A DNA stretch of 14,834 bases. Origin: an uncultured Clostridia bacterium (GTDB lineage: Bacteria > Bacillota > Clostridia > Christensenellales > Aristaeellaceae). Positions 1 to 7,829 of this stretch are shown here, one piece after another. The notes beneath the pieces are model-generated. The model made no database searches. It saw only the letters and a program-made list of their open reading frames with translations, and was not told the origin of the DNA. The translations under genes and the position numbers were made by a program. The first letter of the stretch is position 1, and the number at the start of each line of letters is the position of its first letter. The stretch lies in assembly GCA_946626395.1 (NCBI GenBank), contig CAMOUF010000061.1:1-14834 (forward strand), read 5' to 3'.

Positions 1-284
1 ACTGGCACATTTTCCGGGCGCTTCGGCCCTACTACGCCTCCCTTCGTTCAGCTTTGCCAGAGCGAAAAATCCATCCCAAATCTGATAAGATTTTAAAACG
101 CGAATAGTATAAGGCAGCCGCCGGGAAAGCGAAATCCTTTCCGGCGGCTTTTTCTCTGTCAGGGTGTGTTGGTTCTGCCGATCCGTAAAAAACGCTTTCA
201 GTTACTTAAAGGGGACAGCGATGCATTTCACCCTTCCTGACACGACAGGTGGGATTTTGAAATAAAGGAAAGGAAGATGACGAT
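1..284. other. Non-coding stretch upstream of the twin-SGNH gene
   Basis: No coding region is supported here. The stretch contains the strong hairpin terminator described separately at 117-153, which probably ends a gene lying left of the window. The first 60 bases hold an imperfect dyad (CTGGCA at 2-7 against TGCCAG at 55-60). The last part supplies the ribosome site for the gene at 285: AGGAAG at 271-276, eight bases before the ATG. I could not identify a convincing -35/-10 pair for that gene. Confidence 0.5.
117..153 (+). terminator. Intrinsic transcription terminator
   Basis: GCCGCCGG (117-124) pairs with CCGGCGGC (141-148). The stem extends inward through AAAG/CTTT with one bulged G, closes on a short loop, and is followed at once by five T residues (149-153). 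This is a textbook rho-independent terminator reading rightward. It most likely ends a transcription unit that lies outside the window. Confidence 0.85.
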
Positions 285-3188
285 ATGGGGAAGCGGCTCG
301 GGCTTCTGCTGCTGCCGCCGGCGCTGCTGGCGGCGCTGTTCACGCTGATCCTGTTTGCCCTGCCGCCTCAATATAGCGAAACCTACCTGGCCGCGCTCCA
401 GGATAAAATGGCCTTGCTCAGGGGGGAGGATCAGCGGCCCCGCGTCCTGGTGCTGGGCGGGTCGGCGGCGGCGTTCAGCCTGCGGAGCGATTTGCTGGAG
501 GAAGCGCTGCCGGGCTGGCGGGTGCTGAACCTGGGCCTGTACGGCGGCCTGGGCACCGCCCCGATGCTGGATTTGGCGCTGCCGGATATCCGTCCCGGGG
601 ACGCGGTGATTCTCATGCCGGAGCAAAACGCCCAAACCCTGTCCGGCTTTTTCGGCCCCCGGGCCATGTGGCAGGCGGCGGACGGGAACCCCAGGCTGCT
701 CCTTCGCCTGCAAGGGGAACGCCGCCGGGCCCTGGTGGGAGAGGCCCTGCCCTTTGCCGGGGAAAAGCTGTCCTTTTTTTTGAAGGGAAACGCGCCGGAG
801 GGCGACGGGGTGTATGCCCGCAGCCACATCAACGCCTGGGGCGATCTGATTGCCGAAGGCCGGGAGGGCAACGCCATGCCCGGGGGCTATGACCCGGACA
901 TGATGATTGACTTACATGAGACGCCTTCCGCCGTCTTTGCCGGGCAGATGAATGAATTCACCCGGGCCTGCCGGAATAAAGGCGCGCAGGTTTATTACGC
1001 TTTTTGCCCCATGAACGCCGCCGCCGTTCTGCCAGGGTCTGATCCTGAAAAGCTGAATGCCGCCCTGGCATCTTCCCTGGCCGCCCCTGTTCTGGGAACG
1101 GCGGAGGACAGTATTTTAAACAGCGCCTGGTTTTTCGATACCAATTTCCATCTGAACGCCGCCGGGGCCGTGGTGTATACCGCCCGCCTGGCGGAAACGC
1201 TGCAAAGCGCCTTGGGCGTGTCCGGCGGCAAGCCCATTGCCCTGCCTGAACCGCCGCCCTCCATGGCCCGGTCCGCTGAAACGGGGAATCAAGCGGACGG
1301 GGATAGGTTCCTCTATGAGGAAACGGAAACGGAAGCCGCGGTGGTGGGCCTGACGGAAGAAGGAAAAGAAAGAAAAACGCTGGCGCTGCCCGCGTCCCGC
1401 CATGGTTTGCCGGTCACGGCCCTGTCCGCTTCGGCGCTGAAGGGCAGCCAGGCGGAGGAAATCACGCTGCCCGCCTCCCTGCGCAGAATCGAGAACGGCG
1501 CTTTTGCCGGGTGTGCCCAGTTGAAAACCATCGTCCTGCTCCAGGAAAACCCCAGCCTGCTGTCTGTGGGCCCGGATTTGCTGGCGGGCACGAAGGCGGA
1601 TATCATTGTTCCTGGGGAAGCCTACAGCCGCTATGTGACCAATTATTTCTGGAGCGTCCATGCTGCCCGGCTGCGGCCTGGCCAGGAAAATATGCCCGCT
1701 TCCACTGAGGCGCCCCATGATGCCGCTCAGGGCCCGGCGGTGATGTATTTTGATGCCAACGGGGGCCAGCCCATCCGGGACACGGACACCAGGATTTCCT
1801 TCCCGGTTTCTGTCTCCCATCTGCGCACCAACACGGCCCTGGGCCAGCGGCTGTTCCGGCGGGAGGGGTACGCGCCCCTGTGCTGGAACACCGCCGCCGA
1901 TGGCTCGGGCCAGCGTGTTCCCTTTGGCAGCCGCGTGGACAGCGCCGATGGGAAAATCCTGTATCTGGAATGGATTCCCGTGAACCCGGAAAAGGAATTT
2001 ACCTGGGAGGAAAAGGATGGCGGTGCCCGGATCACCGGCTGGACAGGGGAGGGGAAAACCGTGGCTGTGCCAGACACCCTGGGCGGACTGCATGTGACCT
2101 ATATTGGCAATGGAGCTTTTGCGAATGCGCCCATTGATTTTGCCGTGCTGCCCCCTTCCCTGTTTGCCATCGAGCAGGGGGCGTTCAGCGGCAGCAGGCT
2201 AAAAGAAATCTGGCTGTACGACAGCCTGTATTACGTGTACGACAGCAGCTTTTCCGGCTGTGAACAATTGACCGCCCTGCACATCAGCGCCGCCACCTCG
2301 CCCCGCTATTCCGTCAGCTATTTTGCCGCCTTTGCCGATAAGCTGGACTGGCTGCGGCTTCATGCCGAAGAAAAAAAGCTGATTCTGGCCGGGGGCTCCG
2401 CCACCCGCTATGCCTACGACAGCGAACGGTTTTTGGCTGCTTTCCCGGATCATCTGCCGGTGAACATGGGGGTGTACGCCTATACCAATATGCTGCCCCA
2501 ATACCGGCTCATGGAGCAATTCGTTCAGCCGGGGGACGCGCTGATCTCCTCCCCGGAGTTTGACACCCCCCGCACCCAGTTCTGCATATCCAACGCCCTG
2601 GACAGCCTGTTCTTTGCCATGGCGGAGGCGGATTACGCCTGCGTATCCATGCTGGATTTACGGGAGTATTCCCGGGTGTTTGACAGCCTGGCGGAGTATC
2701 TTCACGCCCGCACCGCCATGACAGCCCGGACATATGAGGAATCCCCCCGGCGCTATGACGACGACGGCAACCCGGCGGCCCATCCCGTCTACAATCAGTA
2801 CGGTGATTATGTGCTGCCCCGCTCCGGCGCAGAAAAGGACGAGCTGCTGCAAACCTATCTGGCCCCCTATACCAGAGAGGCTTTCCCGCTGGAAATGGTG
2901 GAAGCGCTGCAAAGCGTCTTTGATGAATTTCAGGAAAAGGGGGCGCGGGTGTTCTTTGCCTACGCGCCGAGAAACCATTCCGCCCTGTCGGAGGACAGCA
3001 CGGCGGAGGAACGCCGGGCGCTGGACGCATTTTTGCGGGCGCATCTGTCCGTTCCCTTCCTGCTGGAAATGGAGGATTCCCTCTATCCCGCCACCTCTTT
3101 CTATCTCATCGACAACCATTTGAGCACCAAGGGCGTGCAGGTTCACATGGACAAGGTGGTGCCCGCTTTGGAAAAATACCTGCAATAA
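285..3188 (+). CDS. Membrane-anchored protein with two SGNH-hydrolase-like domains flanking a leucine-rich / B-repeat core
   Basis: A 967-residue exported protein. Residues 5-26 form an uncleaved-looking signal anchor after a basic N-terminus. Residues about 51-310 are an SGNH-like domain: GGS with candidate nucleophile Ser60, NLG at 82-84, and a DTNFHLN motif at 285-291 with His289. Residues about 365-460 and 575-670 look like BspA-type leucine-rich repeats (LRR_5). Between them, 486-563 resembles a Listeria/Bacteroides B-repeat (FDANGG at 489-494, WNTAADGSG at 534-542). A second SGNH-like domain spans about 697-967: GGS with Ser705, NMG at 727-729, and DNHLS at 943-947 with His945. The two SGNH domains share sub-motifs throughout, for example KGAQVYYAF and KGARVFFAY, so one is a duplicate of the other. 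SGNH enzymes of this kind usually add or remove acyl groups on cell-surface glycans; the substrate here is unknown. The start follows AGGAAG with eight-base spacing. Confidence 0.85.
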   Translation: MGKRLGLLLLPPALLAALFTLILFALPPQYSETYLAALQDKMALLRGEDQRPRVLVLGGSAAAFSLRSDLLEEALPGWRVLNLGLYGGLGTAPMLDLALPDIRPGDAVILMPEQNAQTLSGFFGPRAMWQAADGNPRLLLRLQGERRRALVGEALPFAGEKLSFFLKGNAPEGDGVYARSHINAWGDLIAEGREGNAMPGGYDPDMMIDLHETPSAVFAGQMNEFTRACRNKGAQVYYAFCPMNAAAVLPGSDPEKLNAALASSLAAPVLGTAEDSILNSAWFFDTNFHLNAAGAVVYTARLAETLQSALGVSGGKPIALPEPPPSMARSAETGNQADGDRFLYEETETEAAVVGLTEEGKERKTLALPASRHGLPVTALSASALKGSQAEEITLPASLRRIENGAFAGCAQLKTIVLLQENPSLLSVGPDLLAGTKADIIVPGEAYSRYVTNYFWSVHAARLRPGQENMPASTEAPHDAAQGPAVMYFDANGGQPIRDTDTRISFPVSVSHLRTNTALGQRLFRREGYAPLCWNTAADGSGQRVPFGSRVDSADGKILYLEWIPVNPEKEFTWEEKDGGARITGWTGEGKTVAVPDTLGGLHVTYIGNGAFANAPIDFAVLPPSLFAIEQGAFSGSRLKEIWLYDSLYYVYDSSFSGCEQLTALHISAATSPRYSVSYFAAFADKLDWLRLHAEEKKLILAGGSATRYAYDSERFLAAFPDHLPVNMGVYAYTNMLPQYRLMEQFVQPGDALISSPEFDTPRTQFCISNALDSLFFAMAEADYACVSMLDLREYSRVFDSLAEYLHARTAMTARTYEESPRRYDDDGNPAAHPVYNQYGDYVLPRSGAEKDELLQTYLAPYTREAFPLEMVEALQSVFDEFQEKGARVFFAYAPRNHSALSEDSTAEERRALDAFLRAHLSVPFLLEMEDSLYPATSFYLIDNHLSTKGVQVHMDKVVPALEKYLQ

Positions 3189-3216
3189 GCGGATGAAAAA
3201 TTGAAGAAGGGAAAGA

Positions 3217-3245
3217 TTGCATCCGGGGAAAAAATATGCTAGAAT
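3217..3245 (+). promoter_or_regulatory. Sigma-A-type promoter of the response regulator/kinase operon
   Basis: TTGCAT (3217-3222) and TAGAAT (3240-3245) are separated by exactly 17 bases. A TG dinucleotide one base upstream of the -10 box (3237-3238) makes it an extended -10 promoter. It sits 67 bases before the ATG at 3313, which suggests the two-component genes are transcribed separately from the large gene upstream. I see no terminator between 3188 and this site, so read-through is also possible. Confidence 0.65.
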
Positions 3246-3312
3246 AATGAAAAATCATAGGGTTCGATGAAATGAACTTTTGATGGGAACGGATGGAAGA
3301 AGGGAAATTTGA

Positions 3313-4017
3313 ATGCTGTTGATCGCCATCGTGGACGATGATCCCCGGGATTCGGGGGCGTTAAAGGCGCAGGTAGAGCATTTTTTTCAGGAGCAGCAGG
3401 AGCCCTTTTTGATCCAGGTGTACCAGGATGGGGTGGATTTCATCCGCAGCACCGAGGAATACGACATCGTGTTCATGGATATCCGCATGGAAAAGCTGGA
3501 CGGGCTGGAGGCCAGCCGGGTGATGCGGAAAATCAGCAAGGACACGGTGCTGATTTTCGTGACCTACATGGCCCAGTTTGCCATCAAGGGCTATGAGGTG
3601 GACGCCATGGATTTTATCATCAAGCCCACCGATCAATTTTCCATCGATTATGTGCTGAAAAAAGCCATGAAGCGGGTGCAGGAAAGAACAGGCGTGCTGT
3701 TCAGCCTGAAAACCCAGTCCGGCATCATCAAGGTCTATTCCAATTCGATTTATTATGTGGAAATCTATAATCACGACCTGATTTACCATACCGACCAGGG
3801 GGACCATAAGGTGCGGGGCAACCTGGGCGAGGTGGCTGAGAAGCTGGAGGCCCAGCATTTCCTGATGTGCAGCCGTTCTTACCTGGTGAATTTGCGGTAT
3901 GTGACCAGCGTCCGGGACGATTCCCTCATCGTGCACGGAGAGGAAATCCCCATTTCCAAATCCCACCGCAAGGAAATTCAGCAGCGCTTTATCAATTATC
4001 TGGGTGACAGCTTATGA
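3313..4017 (+). CDS. LytTR-family response regulator (AgrA/LytR type)
   Basis: A DNA-binding response regulator of 234 residues, normal for the family. The receiver domain (residues 1-120) shows the acidic pocket Asp8-Asp10, the phospho-acceptor Asp56 in FMDIRM, the switch Thr84 and the conserved Lys104-Pro105. Residues about 130-230 form a LytTR DNA-binding domain, with the typical SIYYVEIYNHDLIYHT segment, an RSYLVNL segment and ISKSHRKE near the C-terminus. LytTR regulators bind short direct repeats in promoters and often control exoproteins, bacteriocins or cell-wall functions. The start is supported by AGAAGGG at 3298-3304, eight bases upstream. The stop overlaps the ATG of the histidine kinase (ATGA at 4014-4017), so the two are translationally coupled and form a two-component system. 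Target genes cannot be read from this window. Confidence 0.95.
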   Translation: MLLIAIVDDDPRDSGALKAQVEHFFQEQQEPFLIQVYQDGVDFIRSTEEYDIVFMDIRMEKLDGLEASRVMRKISKDTVLIFVTYMAQFAIKGYEVDAMDFIIKPTDQFSIDYVLKKAMKRVQERTGVLFSLKTQSGIIKVYSNSIYYVEIYNHDLIYHTDQGDHKVRGNLGEVAEKLEAQHFLMCSRSYLVNLRYVTSVRDDSLIVHGEEIPISKSHRKEIQQRFINYLGDSL

Positions 4018-5369
4018 TGCAATCGCAGTGGTGGATTCCGGATATCGACTTTCGCATTTCCTCGGCGGTGATTTTCTTCTGGCTGCTGCTTTTGTTCGGC
4101 CGGGGAGAAAAGCGCCGGGGCTGGGGCGGGCGCATCGCGGCCAGCTTTTTTTTGCTGTGCGGCATGAGCTGGCTGATGCGTTATGGCATCACGCTGCTCC
4201 ATTCCTCCGTCTACCTGGAATCGTTGGGCTTCAGCGTGTATATCATGGCGCTGAGCCTGCTGTATTCCCTGTGCTATCGCTTCTGCGTGGAGGCCCCGGA
4301 AAGCGATTACGCCTTTAACAGCATCGTGGCTCTGACGGTGTACCGCATCGCCTGGAACACCTTAAAAACCATCACCGTGGGCATCCAGTCCTCCGTGGAA
4401 TGGCTGCCCTGGAGCGTGAACAGCCCCTTCCAATCGCTGTTTTCCTATGTGATCTATTTCGGCGTCTGCTATGCCTGCTATCTGATTTACCGCCGCCAGG
4501 TGAGGGGCCCCAGCCAATTGAACCCCCAATTGCTGCGCAGGCTGTTTTTCATTATGGTGCTGCTGCAAATGCTGCTGGAATTTGCCTTCCGCATGGTGAA
4601 CGACGGGTCCCGGATGCTGTTTTTGATTTATCTGACCACGCTTCTGTTCTGCGTGATGAACTTTGTGCTGCTGATGGTGTTTCCCTATCTGGATCGGCTG
4701 AGGCAGGACAACGCCAGCATGCAGGATTTTATCAGCCGGAAGCAGGAATATTATGAGGTGAGCCGGGAGGGCATCCTGAGCCTGCAAACCAAATGCCACG
4801 ATCTAAAGCACCAGATCGCCCTGATCCGCTCCGCCGAGGGCCAGCGGCAGTTTGACCAGTATCTGAACCGGCTGGAGGATTCCATCAACGAATACAACAC
4901 CGTCATCGACACCGGGAACAAAAGCCTGGATGTGGTGCTGACGGAAAAGAATATCATCTGCGCCACCAACGGCATCAAGTTTACTTATATCGTGGATGGC
5001 ACGCTGTTTGACTTTATGTCCGAATTGGATATTTACGCCCTGTTCGGCAATATCATGGACAACGCCATTGAAAGCATGGCCAATGTGCAGGAGCCGGAAA
5101 AACGCTTTGTTTCCTTGAAGGCCGCCCGGCGCAGTGAAATGATCGTGCTGGTGGTGCAGAATTATTTTGAAAATGAGCTGCGCTATGAGGCGGGACAGCT
5201 GATGACCACCAAAACCGAAAAGCGCCACCACGGCTTCGGCCTGCGCTCCATCCAGTCCATCGCCGAAAAGTACGGCGGCATGGCTTCCGTGGCCACGGAA
5301 GAGCATATTTTCAAGCTCACCGTGACCATGGCCGCCGGGGGCCGGGGATCGGGGACAAATCAGTCCTGA
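4014..5369 (+). CDS. GHKL-family sensor histidine kinase (AgrC-like)
   Basis: A membrane sensor kinase of 451 residues, cognate to the LytTR regulator it overlaps by ATGA. About six or seven hydrophobic segments lie between residues 14 and 224, forming a polytopic sensor domain as in AgrC and related peptide sensors. A short coiled region (225-258) leads to the phospho-acceptor motif CHDLKHQ with His262. The ATPase part follows: N-box FGNIMDNAIES (344-354, Asn346 and Asn350) and glycine motif HGFGLRS (406-412), typical of HATPase_c_5. The ligand is unknown: no AgrB-like protease or peptide precursor gene is present beside it. ATG 4017 is an alternative start one codon later. The 3' end overlaps the convergent helicase gene by 10 bp, and no terminator is visible between them. 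Confidence 0.92.
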   Translation: MMQSQWWIPDIDFRISSAVIFFWLLLLFGRGEKRRGWGGRIAASFFLLCGMSWLMRYGITLLHSSVYLESLGFSVYIMALSLLYSLCYRFCVEAPESDYAFNSIVALTVYRIAWNTLKTITVGIQSSVEWLPWSVNSPFQSLFSYVIYFGVCYACYLIYRRQVRGPSQLNPQLLRRLFFIMVLLQMLLEFAFRMVNDGSRMLFLIYLTTLLFCVMNFVLLMVFPYLDRLRQDNASMQDFISRKQEYYEVSREGILSLQTKCHDLKHQIALIRSAEGQRQFDQYLNRLEDSINEYNTVIDTGNKSLDVVLTEKNIICATNGIKFTYIVDGTLFDFMSELDIYALFGNIMDNAIESMANVQEPEKRFVSLKAARRSEMIVLVVQNYFENELRYEAGQLMTTKTEKRHHGFGLRSIQSIAEKYGGMASVATEEHIFKLTVTMAAGGRGSGTNQS

Positions 5370-7672
5370 CGCATTTTCAGCACCAGCTTTTCCACGTGCT
5401 GGCGGGCGAAATTGGCCTGGGCTTGGGCTTGGGCCTGGGTTTCGGCGGCGTCGCCCATGAGCAGCTGAAACTGGCTGACCTTGAGGCCCAGCGCTTCCTG
5501 CATATCCTGGTCGCTGCCGCCGGGGGCCACCAAATAATAGCACAGCAGGGAATCCTTCTGCCCGATGCGGTGGGCCCGGTCCTCGGCCTGGGCATGGACG
5601 GCGGGGCTCCAATCCAATTCCCCGAATACCACACAGGTGGCCCGCTGCAAATTCAGGCCGCTGGCCGCCCGCAGGGAAATCACGCAAAGATCGGTTTTGC
5701 CCAGCATAAATTTGTCCACCGCCTCTTCTTTTCTGGCGGCGGTTTCCCGGCCGGTGATGAACACCGGCCTTTCTTGTTTTAATTCTTTTTTGTATAAATC
5801 CATCACCGCGTGATGATGGGCGAACAAAAGCACCTTTTCCCCGGCGTTCACCAGCGCCTTGACGAACTGGCACACATAGGGGGCTTTCGCCAGCCCCGTG
5901 GCCTGGCGGGCCTCCTGGGAAATCTGATCCTCCAGCAGCGCCCGGGCGGAGGGGGACATGGCCTGGTCCTGCCGCCAGCGGTACAGCTTTTCCCACACCG
6001 GGGCCATGAGATGCACATACAGCGCGTCGTCCGCGTCGATCTCCTGCACCAGCCGCCGCTTTTCCGGCAATTCGGGCAGCACCTCCTGCTTGGTGCGGCG
6101 CAGCATCAGCCCTTCCCGGCGCAGATGATCCCCCAGCAATTCCGGCTTGCTCACGATGCGGTTGCCGTATCCGGCGCACCATTCCCGGGTGAAGGTTTCC
6201 CAGTCCCCCAAAAAATGGTAATCCAGAATATTGATCACATTCCAGATTTCGCTGCCGTAATTATAGATGGGCGTGCCGGACAGGCCCATCACCCGCTGGC
6301 AGCTTTCCGACAGCAGGGAGGCGGCGGAATATTTTTCCGTGCCGGTGCGGCGCAGCTCCTGCACCTCGTCAAAGATCACGGTATGAAACTGCATATTAGG
6401 CAAAGCCTGCTTCCAGCCCCGCAGCAGCAGGTAATGAAGAATATACACGTCCGCTTCCGGCAGGGGATAAGGCTTTAAGCCCTTGATGATATGCACCCGG
6501 GGCTCCCTTCCGTTCACCCGGAGGAAGCGCTTTGTTTCCGCCTGCCAGTTCCGGGCCAGGTGGGGCGGCGGCACGATGAGCAGGGGGAAAATGCCCTCCT
6601 GGGCCGCGCAGGCCAGGGCCTGCACCGTTTTGCCCAGGCCCATTTCATCCGCTAAAAGCGCCCGGGGCGTCAGCAGCAGCCAGGCAAGGCCCGCCTGCTG
6701 GAAGGGCCTGAGCTCTCCGGCAAACACCGCGGGAGAGGGCTGGGGGGCCAGGGTGAGGATTTTTGCTTTTTCCCGTTCCCGGTAATAGTTCCGGGCGTCG
6801 GAAAGGGCCTGCTGCCACCGGCCCTGATCCCGCTGAGCCACCTGGAGGGGATAGCGCAGCATGAGCCAGTTCACGTCTCCGATGATCCGGCGGTGGGCGG
6901 TGAACCGGGCTTCCCCCCGCTTGGCGTCGCTGCCGGGAAAGAGGCGCTTGGCCAGTTCCGTTACGGCGGGGTCGCCCTTAATGATCCAGCATTTGCGCCG
7001 GGCGTTGTAGCTTAAGGTGCCGTAATAGTAGGAAGCGGGCTCGCCTTCCCGCAAAAAGGGCGGCACATCCTCCTGGCTCAGATCCCGCAGAATGCGGTCC
7101 TCCAGGGCATGGCCTGAAAACGCCGCCGGGGCAGGCGGCAAAACGTCCTCTGCCGGGGTCGGCGCTTCCGCCTTTTCCGGTCGGGGCGGTTCGGAATCCT
7201 GACGAATTGGCGTTTCCTCAGGGGCGGCGGGCATGTTTGCGGGGGTCATGGGTTCCTCTTGCAGAGGCGGTTCCTCCGATGGGCTGTCTGCCTGGCTTTC
7301 TCCCGTGTCCGTAGCGATGCCCCACAGCTTGTACAGGCTGACAGGATACACGGGAATGCCCCCGATGAACCCCGGCAGGCCGGGAGCGATTTTTTCAGAC
7401 AGCAAAATAACGGCGGTCAGCTTGCCCGATTCCGCGTAGCGCCTGAGCTGTCCGCTCACCGCTTTCAGGTCGGGCCTGCCCCGCTTGATTTCGATGCCTA
7501 CGCTGCCGCATAAAAAGTCGATCCTGCACCGGGGGGCCAGGGGCGCTTCATGGCGGAATTCGATGTCCGCGTTTTGCAGCGCCTCCGCCGCCAGGCCGTG
7601 CAGGTCGTATTCATCCCGGGTCTGCGGCGCGCGGATGGCCGCCAGGGCCAAAAGCACCTGTTCCGCCGTCAT
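5360..7672 (-). CDS. PD-(D/E)XK nuclease fused to SNF2/Swi2-family helicase
   Basis: A 770-residue DNA translocase. Residues 1-115 form a restriction-like nuclease fold: RIDF with Asp52, GIEIKRG with Glu61 and Lys63, and Gln75-x3-Tyr79, a Q-x3-Y motif like that of RecB/Cas4-type nucleases. A proline- and glutamate-rich linker spans about 122-185. Residues about 210-300 are an unassigned domain. The SNF2 motor follows: motif I DEMGLGKT (342-349), motif II DEVQ (435-438), motif III SGTP (465-468), and lobe 2 with motif VI QAEDRAHRIGQ (695-705). SNF2 motors move on double-stranded DNA without strand separation. With an attached nuclease, roles in repair, restriction or defence are possible; none is proven. 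The ATG is preceded directly by an in-frame stop and has only a weak ribosome site. A short overlapping leader ORF may couple translation. A QA dipeptide repeat lies near residues 746-752. The gene sits next to the mobile-element boundary but has the high GC of the chromosomal side. Confidence 0.9.
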   Translation of the reverse strand: MTAEQVLLALAAIRAPQTRDEYDLHGLAAEALQNADIEFRHEAPLAPRCRIDFLCGSVGIEIKRGRPDLKAVSGQLRRYAESGKLTAVILLSEKIAPGLPGFIGGIPVYPVSLYKLWGIATDTGESQADSPSEEPPLQEEPMTPANMPAAPEETPIRQDSEPPRPEKAEAPTPAEDVLPPAPAAFSGHALEDRILRDLSQEDVPPFLREGEPASYYYGTLSYNARRKCWIIKGDPAVTELAKRLFPGSDAKRGEARFTAHRRIIGDVNWLMLRYPLQVAQRDQGRWQQALSDARNYYREREKAKILTLAPQPSPAVFAGELRPFQQAGLAWLLLTPRALLADEMGLGKTVQALACAAQEGIFPLLIVPPPHLARNWQAETKRFLRVNGREPRVHIIKGLKPYPLPEADVYILHYLLLRGWKQALPNMQFHTVIFDEVQELRRTGTEKYSAASLLSESCQRVMGLSGTPIYNYGSEIWNVINILDYHFLGDWETFTREWCAGYGNRIVSKPELLGDHLRREGLMLRRTKQEVLPELPEKRRLVQEIDADDALYVHLMAPVWEKLYRWRQDQAMSPSARALLEDQISQEARQATGLAKAPYVCQFVKALVNAGEKVLLFAHHHAVMDLYKKELKQERPVFITGRETAARKEEAVDKFMLGKTDLCVISLRAASGLNLQRATCVVFGELDWSPAVHAQAEDRAHRIGQKDSLLCYYLVAPGGSDQDMQEALGLKVSQFQLLMGDAAETQAQAQAQANFARQHVEKLVLKMRQD

Positions 7673-7829
7673 GGATCAATGCGCAGGGAAACCCCCTCTT
7701 TCATAACGCAAAAAGCGCTTCTCCCTGCTCTCCCTTCCGAGAATAATTTTTTGGATATATTAAAGAAACACCTTAAGTTACTAAGTGGGAACGCTGGGGA
7801 GTTATCTTTATTGCGCACACCAATTTTGA
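7673..7829. other. Junction region between chromosomal helicase gene and mobile element
   Basis: This 157-base spacer has no supported gene apart from a possible 11-codon leader (7669-7704, minus). It contains the palindrome AAGCGCTT (7723-7730) and an AT-rich tract (about 7741-7768) that could hold the helicase promoter, though no clear -35/-10 pair stands out. Large serine recombinases usually lie beside one attachment site, so the attL core is expected here or just inside the recombinase 3' end. Confidence 0.4.

Noticed and set aside
1116..2093. Minus-strand ORF of 325 codons opposite the SGNH/LRR gene
   Set aside because: It is a high-GC antisense shadow with no domain, while the plus-strand frame is a coherent multidomain protein.
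5416..5444. Short tandem repeat coding for Gln-Ala dipeptides in the helicase C-terminus
   Set aside because: Only a few units in a helical tail; a simple slippage repeat, not a separate element.
4803..6182. Long minus-strand ORF of 459 codons
   Set aside because: It runs antisense to the kinase and in another frame of the helicase, both of which have clear family motifs; its composition is that of a high-GC shadow.
200..7796. Partial similarity between 200-220 and 7776-7796 (both with AGTTACT) as attachment-site direct repeats
   Set aside because: Only about 14 of 21 positions agree, and the first copy lies on the far side of chromosomal genes from the element; probably chance.
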